From the NCBI GenBank assembly GCA_009760855.2, contig WPIO01000244.1, positions 81,001 through 145,000 of the forward strand: a stretch of DNA of 64,000 nt. The letters run 5' to 3'. The DNA is from Cristatella mucedo. Its lineage: Eukaryota > Bryozoa > Phylactolaemata > Cristatellidae. The notes beneath the pieces are model-generated. The model was not told the DNA's origin. It searched no databases and saw only the letters and a program-made list of their open reading frames with translations. This document shows, one piece after another, positions 29,954 through 64,000 of the stretch. Every line of letters starts with the position of its first letter. Position 1 is the first letter of the stretch. The position numbers and the translations under genes are program-made.

Positions 29954-31265
29954 GTATCTCCGTCAGTAACTCCACAAAGTCATAAAGACCATGTGGGTGT
30001 TACGCAGGAGAGTTTTGTATAGCGCACTCACAGCCTAAGCGGCTTTCGGTACGCATTCGGTAGCCAACAGACTTCGTCTCACGCAACAAAGAGAAAGTGG
30101 GAAGCATAGCAGAGTTAGGAGAGCAGTTGAGGTAGTGAGTAGCATAGAAGTAGCAGTTCAGGACCGCTGAAAAAGATGTGCCATAGTCGGCAGTCGGAGA
30201 GTAGATGTCGTTGCGTAAGAATTGTGGAAGCGAGTTCCATAGTCTAGGACCTGCAGAGGTAAAGCTTCTGCCGCCAACTGCCTTTAAGCGGAGGAATGGG
30301 ACAGCTAATTTATTGTCCATACAGGACCTGAGGGTGCGAACAGGCTGAAACTGACGCAGCAGTTCGGCTAGGTACGAAGGAGCCAAGCCGTGGCGGGCCT
30401 TGTGGGTCAGCGTAAGAACTTTGCTCTGTATCCTTTGCTCAACCGGCAACCATCCTAGCTCTTCCAGCAAAGGTGACACGTGCTCAAACCGCTGGGACTT
30501 GAAGACCAGCCTTGCAGCCATATTCATAGTCCGCTGTAGTGGCATAATAGCTTTCTTTGGTAGCCCAGCCAAAAGAGAATTACAATAATGAAGCCGAGAC
30601 AGAACTAAAGAGCTAGTTAAGTTTTTTACAAGCCACTGTGGGAGACAGCTTCTAATCTTGGATAGGGATCGGATGTGATGGCTAGCTGTAGAGGCAGTCT
30701 TCTGAAGGAAGCTTTTGAACTTGAGGCAGCTGTCGAACACGACACCTAGATTCCGAGCACGTGGTGAAGGTCGCACAATAGCATCACCTATTAGAAGAGC
30801 AAAGCCTTTTAATCCAGCCACACGCTTAGGGTGTCCTATGAGAAGCAGTTCGGTTTTATCGTCATTTAATTTCAGGAAGTTTTCCGACATCCAGGATCGA
30901 ATATCGGCAAGGCAAGCATTCAGTTTCTCAGTTGCTGCAGCAGATTCCGACGGTTTAAATGATAAATACAACTGAGTATCGTCAGCATAGAAGTGATATC
31001 CTATTCCATGGGCCTTAATCACTTTTCCCAGAGGTTGCGTGTAAATGGAGAACAGCAAGGGACCAAGTACAGACCCTTGAGGGACTCCACAGGTGACCCT
31101 TCTCATGTCTGAGACCTGACCCCCACACGACACGGATTGAACACGATCAGACAAGAATAATTTAAACCACGCCAGTGCTTCGTCTGCCAGACCGATCGTT
31201 GTTCTCAGTCGTTCAAGCAGAACTTCGTGATCAATGGTGTCGAAGGCAGCAGACATATCTAGCAT
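29954..31265 (-). mobile_element. CR1/L2-like LINE, 3' part of ORF2 and 3' UTR
   Basis: A minus-strand frame of 421 codons (30000-31265) encodes the reverse-transcriptase palm and thumb: LDMSAAFDTIDHE, CGVPQGSVLGPLLF, the catalytic YADDTQLY and NFLKLNDDKTE. Downstream are SSLVLSRLHYCNSLL and LGWLPVEQRI, characteristic of CR1/L2/Rex-type LINEs. The 5' part of the element is absent here. Copia split its extreme 3' end. Confidence 0.9.
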
Positions 31266-32280
31266 AACCTATTTGAAGACCAAAGCCTTCAAATCCAGCC
31301 ACGTGATAATGGTGTCTTATGAACAGCAGTTCAGTTTTAGTCATTTAGTTTCAAGAAATTTTCCGACATCCAGGATCGAATGTCGGAAAGGCAAGCATTC
31401 AGTTTATCAGTTGCTGCAGCAGATTCTGACTGCTCGAATGACAAATATTGCTGAGTATCGTCAGCATAAAAGTGATTTACTGTTGCATGGGCCTTAGTCA
31501 CTTTTCTCAGAAGTTGAGTATAAATAGAGAACAGCAAGCGACCGAGGACGGATCCTTAAGGGACTCCACAGGTGACCGGTCTCGTAGGTGAGACCTGACC
31601 ACCAAACGACACGGATTGAACACGATCAGACAAGAAAAATGTTAACCACGCCAGTGCCTCGTCTGTCAGACCAATCGTTGTTCTCCACCGTCCAAATAGG
31701 CCGTCGTGATCAATGGTATCGAATGCAGCTGACAGATCTAGCACAGTTAGGGCAGCGAAATTCACGGCGTCGTTTCCGCATAGAATGCCATTGTTAACAC
31801 GAGGAGGAGAGCAGTTTCAGTGGAGTGCTGCATCTTAAAGCCCGATTGAAATGTTTCTGACATTTAATTCCTTTCAATATGTGCTACCAGCTGCTTATCA
31901 ACATTTTTATCAAGAATATATGACAAAAAAGTAAGAAGGAAAACCGGCGGTAGTCTGCATTCGCCTCTGTATCTAATCCATGATTTTCAAGTATCAGTCT
32001 TACGATTGCCGATTTGAAGGACTTGCACACGACCCCTTTTTCCAAAGAAGCATTAAAAATGTCTGTTATGGCAGGGCTAAGTTGGTCTGCCAGTGAAGAC
32101 CATAGAAATGGTGGTATAGGGTCTTCAGGAGACGAGCTCTTTTTACTAGACCTTATTAAGGTAGCCACATCCCATGCAGAAATCTCGGAAAATCTTTTAA
32201 GAAGGGTCACAGGCTATGATTCCGCAATTGCTGACTTTATGGAGACACGAACGTGCACTTTTTTCATTAAAGAAGGTTGA
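31266..32280 (-). mobile_element. Second, decayed LINE copy in tandem
   Basis: The copy resumes within the same family but at an earlier ORF position (equivalent to about 30795). Pieces include [11 protein letters not shown] (about 31430-31480), LDLSAAFDTIDHD (31690-31740) and an upstream finger-region segment with KKSSSPEDPIPPF (about 32090-32150). Several frameshifts and stops. Confidence 0.85.
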
Positions 32281-32299
32281 ACAGTTTTCGGCTGAGCCG

Positions 32300-32610
32300 A
32301 CCGGGAGTAGACCTCCTAGCATAGGCCGGTAAATTGCTTACCATCTCGTAAATCTGGCTGGCGGGAATTCAGTTTTCGAGTGAAAAAGAAGTGCTGGCCT
32401 ACATCTGTCACGTTTGCCGATGAGTGGGCTCTATTCCAGCAAGTTATTAACCATGCAAATGCGAATGTTATCAATGCATGCAGAAAGGAAATTGAGTCGG
32501 GTGAGCAGCAAGCCTTGGATGGATTCAGGGATAGGTAGAGCTGGGTATCGTCGGCATAAATATAAAAGCCGAGGTCGAGTTTGGCGTCTACATCAGCCAA
32601 AAGGATACAG
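32300..32610 (-). mobile_element. LINE reverse-transcriptase fragment
   Basis: A minus frame includes FYIYADDTQLYLSLNPS near 32530-32580, a YADD motif from a different copy, rearranged with neighbouring LINE pieces. Confidence 0.7.
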
Positions 32611-33444
32611 CATCAATGCCAAAAGACTTTAAGTCTCTTGGCTCATCAATAAGTTCAGGTGTCGAAAGAGAATCGCTTTCCACGGAGAATGAAATCTGCA
32701 TCTGGTTAGAAGTGCAGAGGATGACTTGACTTCAGGAGCCGTTAGACTGCGTTCGTAACTCGGCAAAGCTCAAACCAGCGGCAGTCACTGGACAGTCTTT
32801 CTCAGAGGTCTTCCGACCACCGAGCTCACTGCTTACCAAGAAACTCATCGAAAAAGCTCCACTGAGCTCTCGTTCCTGCAGCCGCGGCTACAGAGCTTTC
32901 TTGCTGCATTACGATCGAAGCCTCCATCCTTCCTAGCTGTAGTCGGAGGGTGCTTTTCGTCGGACGACTGATCCTAGTTTCAGCCGCACTGGGACCGCTA
33001 TTCAAATAGGCATATACCAATCGACAGTAATACAATCGCCGAGCGCTGGTGGCTGTATCTACCGCCCTCCCGGAGGTAGCGACGGCTGCTCGATGGGCAA
33101 ATGCTACGGCAGAAGTGAAGCCTACCATCACCTCGTCGATTACTCATCGAGGACGTTGCCGGCATTCGAGACCCGTTCCTCTCTTGAATAACAGTAGACT
33201 CGTTGGCGTCACAAGGATACTCGCTCCTAGCGCCTGGGTGGTAAATTGACTGGAGCTGGCTGACGTCAAAGCCTAGTCCTGTTTTGGCTGACGTTGATAA
33301 TTGGCCATACTTCAGAGGAAGGCTACCTACCCCCATAGGGTGTAACTGCATGTCGTCGCAGATTGCTGACCTAACAGTGTCTGACCTAGCGTTCAATCTT
33401 CTTTACCAGGTGGTGTGCAGACCTCCACCTGTAACTCAACGAAG
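32611..33444. other. Unassigned host or LINE-derived sequence
   Basis: Overlapping open frames of about 100 residues on minus (32826-33396) show no domain I recognise. Being between LINE pieces, it may be a degenerate LINE segment. Confidence 0.4.
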
Positions 33445-33800
33445 CCACGCGGCCTAAGGGGTGCTACGCAGGAGCTTTCGATAGCCTACTCAAAACTATA
33501 AGCGTCTGCCCGTGGGCTTACGGTTGCCAATAGACTTAAATCTGGTGGAACTAGGTGTGAGTGAGAAGCATAGCTGAGTCAAGAGAGCGGTCGAATAAGC
33601 GACGGCTGAATAAGATGGACCTCTGCAGCAGCGAGAGAGGAGTCGGTGTTGCATGAGCATGTTGGATTTAAGCTCCCTAGTCTAGGACCCACAAAGTAAA
33701 AAATGATTGCCCCAACTTTCAAGCGAAAGAAGGGTATGACTTTAATGTACGGCTCTTGAGAAAACCAGGGGATTGTCTCTTCAATGGTAGCTCTGCAAAC
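33445..33800 (-). mobile_element. LINE 3'-end fragment
   Basis: It shares landmarks with 30000-30310: TACGCAGGAG, a GAGAAGCATAGC-type segment and CCTAGTCTAGGACC. It is clearly a decayed copy of the same family. Confidence 0.75.
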
Positions 33801-35560
33801 GCAGTTATTGTAGTTCAGACTACACAGAACAGCGAGCTAATAATCTCTTCAGCTAGCTGTTGTTGGAAGTAGTTCTTAAATAACTAATTAATAGACACAA
33901 ATCGCACTGCATGGTTACTAGCCATGGTTTGCCAATAAACTTTAAACGACACCTGTCGCCCAATGGCGGTCGACAACGCGTACTATTGGGCGGGTGCATA
34001 CCGTGTTTTCTTATAGTTAAATGTGGTTTCCCAAACAAGTGTTCGTAGAAGTGCAATAGGGTGATCTTGAAGCTTGCTGGGAATGACTTGCTTGCTCGAA
34101 GCCCACTTGCCTGGTCCGGGTGAGAATTGCCAAGCTGACTGACCAGAACTCCACATCTAATGGATGGGAAATGTGTACCACACACGCGAGGAGCCATTCA
34201 AAGCCAGATCGGAGTTCGAGCATAAGGCGAGACTGGTTTGAACCAAAATGTCAGCCAATTTATCCTTTTACTGAAAACTTATGAGAATGCCCAGCGTAAC
34301 TGGGGCTAGGCATGTTGGTCTTAAATTTACAACGATCAGGCTCTCGAGGCCTTTGCTAGAGCTGAGGCTGTCAGCAAAGCATGTCAAACTCGTATGGGGT
34401 GCACGCGTGGGACGAAATCCAAGCACGAAAATGCGATTATAAGCCACTGGCTCGGAGGACGTGCACGTGCCGAGCCAATCACATAAAGTAAATCAACAGG
34501 AATGAACTTGCGTTCGTGGTTCAGCACACGGAGCACGTTCAGCCAGCAAACGTGATTCCGTGTGCTCTGCCAACTCCGGTGGTCACGGACAACGGCTGCT
34601 CCACTCGGCCAGCATGCTGCTACTCAAAGGCGGCGGCCGTGCAGCAGCAGCAGCAGAACAAGCAGCAACAGGACGTCTTCAGCGACGCCGGAGCGGCGGC
34701 GCTGCCCCGGCGTCTCTCGACCCAGCCATTTGAGTCGCGAGCATTTTCCAATAGGCTCGAAGCCGCCAAACGGCCACGGCCAAACGGACACTCCTTCGCT
34801 AGCCACGAAGCTGCGCTGCTCCCAAGTGAAGCCCGGTTCCGATGCGATTAGGTCGTGCCGTACAGCAACATGCGACAGCTGCCCCGGCAGCTCTGCAGCG
34901 CAAACGCTGTGGACGACCGAGGACCAATGCCAGCATCATCCAGCGACGGCCCTCGGCTAAACAAGTACAGCACGGGCAAAAAGGCACGGGGGCAGCGCAG
35001 GGCAGGGCAGCAACGACGGCCTCTTTCGGTGCACGCACGAACCGATTGCTTGCGACTGGCCGCAGGGTGGTTCTCGACACGTACACGAAGTTTGCCTGAT
35101 GCGAATGTAGACTGTAGCTCTTTTCGGGAGCAGCAGGCAAATCGACTCTGCTAAGTGGGCAGCAGCGGTGCAGCGCACAGAAGCCGAACCCGAGCAAGAG
35201 CTGTCAGTACACGAGGAAAGGGCGTCAGTAAAAAGAAAACTAGCTACAATCTTGATTTGCAGATTGCCGGCAAAGCCTCCTAGTGTGAGATTGGCGCTGG
35301 CCGGCGAGCACGCAAAGGCCAGCGTGCACCCACGAGCTCCCGATCTGACACAGCGCGATATATATCGACGAGAGTGTGAACAGCAGCTACACGAAAGCCG
35401 TCTCGCAAGCCGTCTAGCACGGTGAGCATCGACATATCAACACAGGTGAGAGGTCACGTCTTAGCTAGAAGTCGGCACTTTCTTTCGCACAAGAGCACCG
35501 GCTCTGAGGCCAGAGCGCCGGCTCGGTGGGCCATGCAGACTTCCGGCGTCCTGCTCGACT
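33801..35560. other. Intergenic region downstream of the transporter gene
   Basis: 33801-34500 shows nothing recognisable. 34550-35420 is GC-rich with CAG clusters near 34640 and overlapping frames on both strands but no conserved domain. It may include the transporter 3' UTR, but no clear polyadenylation site could be assigned. Confidence 0.4.
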
Positions 35561-63841
<28,281 letters not shown>

Positions 63842-64000
63842 GACGGCAACTGCAACACAGCATCGATGGCGATCTGAGTTGAGCTGCACTTCATCGCCAA
63901 TGGCAAAGGGGCCCTCCACCCCCCCTGCTGACATAGAAAGCTCGGCCGAAGGTCTCCTGGCAAGCTCGACGTCTGCCAAAAATGCTTTTTGAGCTCTGCT

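Overview
The window is metazoan nuclear DNA: an intron-rich gene with GT-AG junctions, dense microsatellites, nested LINE, SINE, Copia and Tc1/mariner relics, and one AT-rich island. Protein similarities fit an invertebrate, perhaps a flatworm or other lophotrochozoan, but I cannot name the species.

1-4869: host flank with a tRNA-derived SINE, CA- and GA-rich simple repeats, one possible small membrane-protein exon and no confident gene.

4870-25038: an AT-rich insert of about 20 kb, clearly different in composition from both flanks. It is an endogenous Maverick/Polinton-adintovirus-type genome. It carries a protein-primed DNA polymerase B, retrovirus-like integrase, double-jelly-roll hexon-type major capsid protein, two penton-like proteins, packaging ATPase, adenain-type protease, parvovirus-like phospholipase A2, YqaJ-type nuclease, HNH endonuclease, four phage-like fibre paralogues and several unknown ORFs. 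Many genes carry single frameshifts or stops. The polymerase is further broken by a LINE 3' end and has lost its C-terminus, so the copy is defective. Several structural genes remain open. Nearly every viral start codon sits a few bases after a TATAG-like motif, in places palindromic and shared by two divergent genes. I found no terminal inverted repeats, so the exact ends are unknown.

25361-35560: a repeat nest. A young Copia element has identical 399-bp LTRs and a GTATC target duplication but internal pol deletions. It sits at the 3' end of a CR1/L2-like LINE, beside further broken LINE copies.

35561-63841: an SLC13-family sodium-coupled anion/dicarboxylate transporter gene on the minus strand. 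I reconstruct 14 coding exons with consistent GT-AG junctions and phases, giving a frame of about 668 codons. Its introns hold LINE fragments, SINEs, long microsatellites, a Tc1/mariner relic and hairpin-forming repeats.
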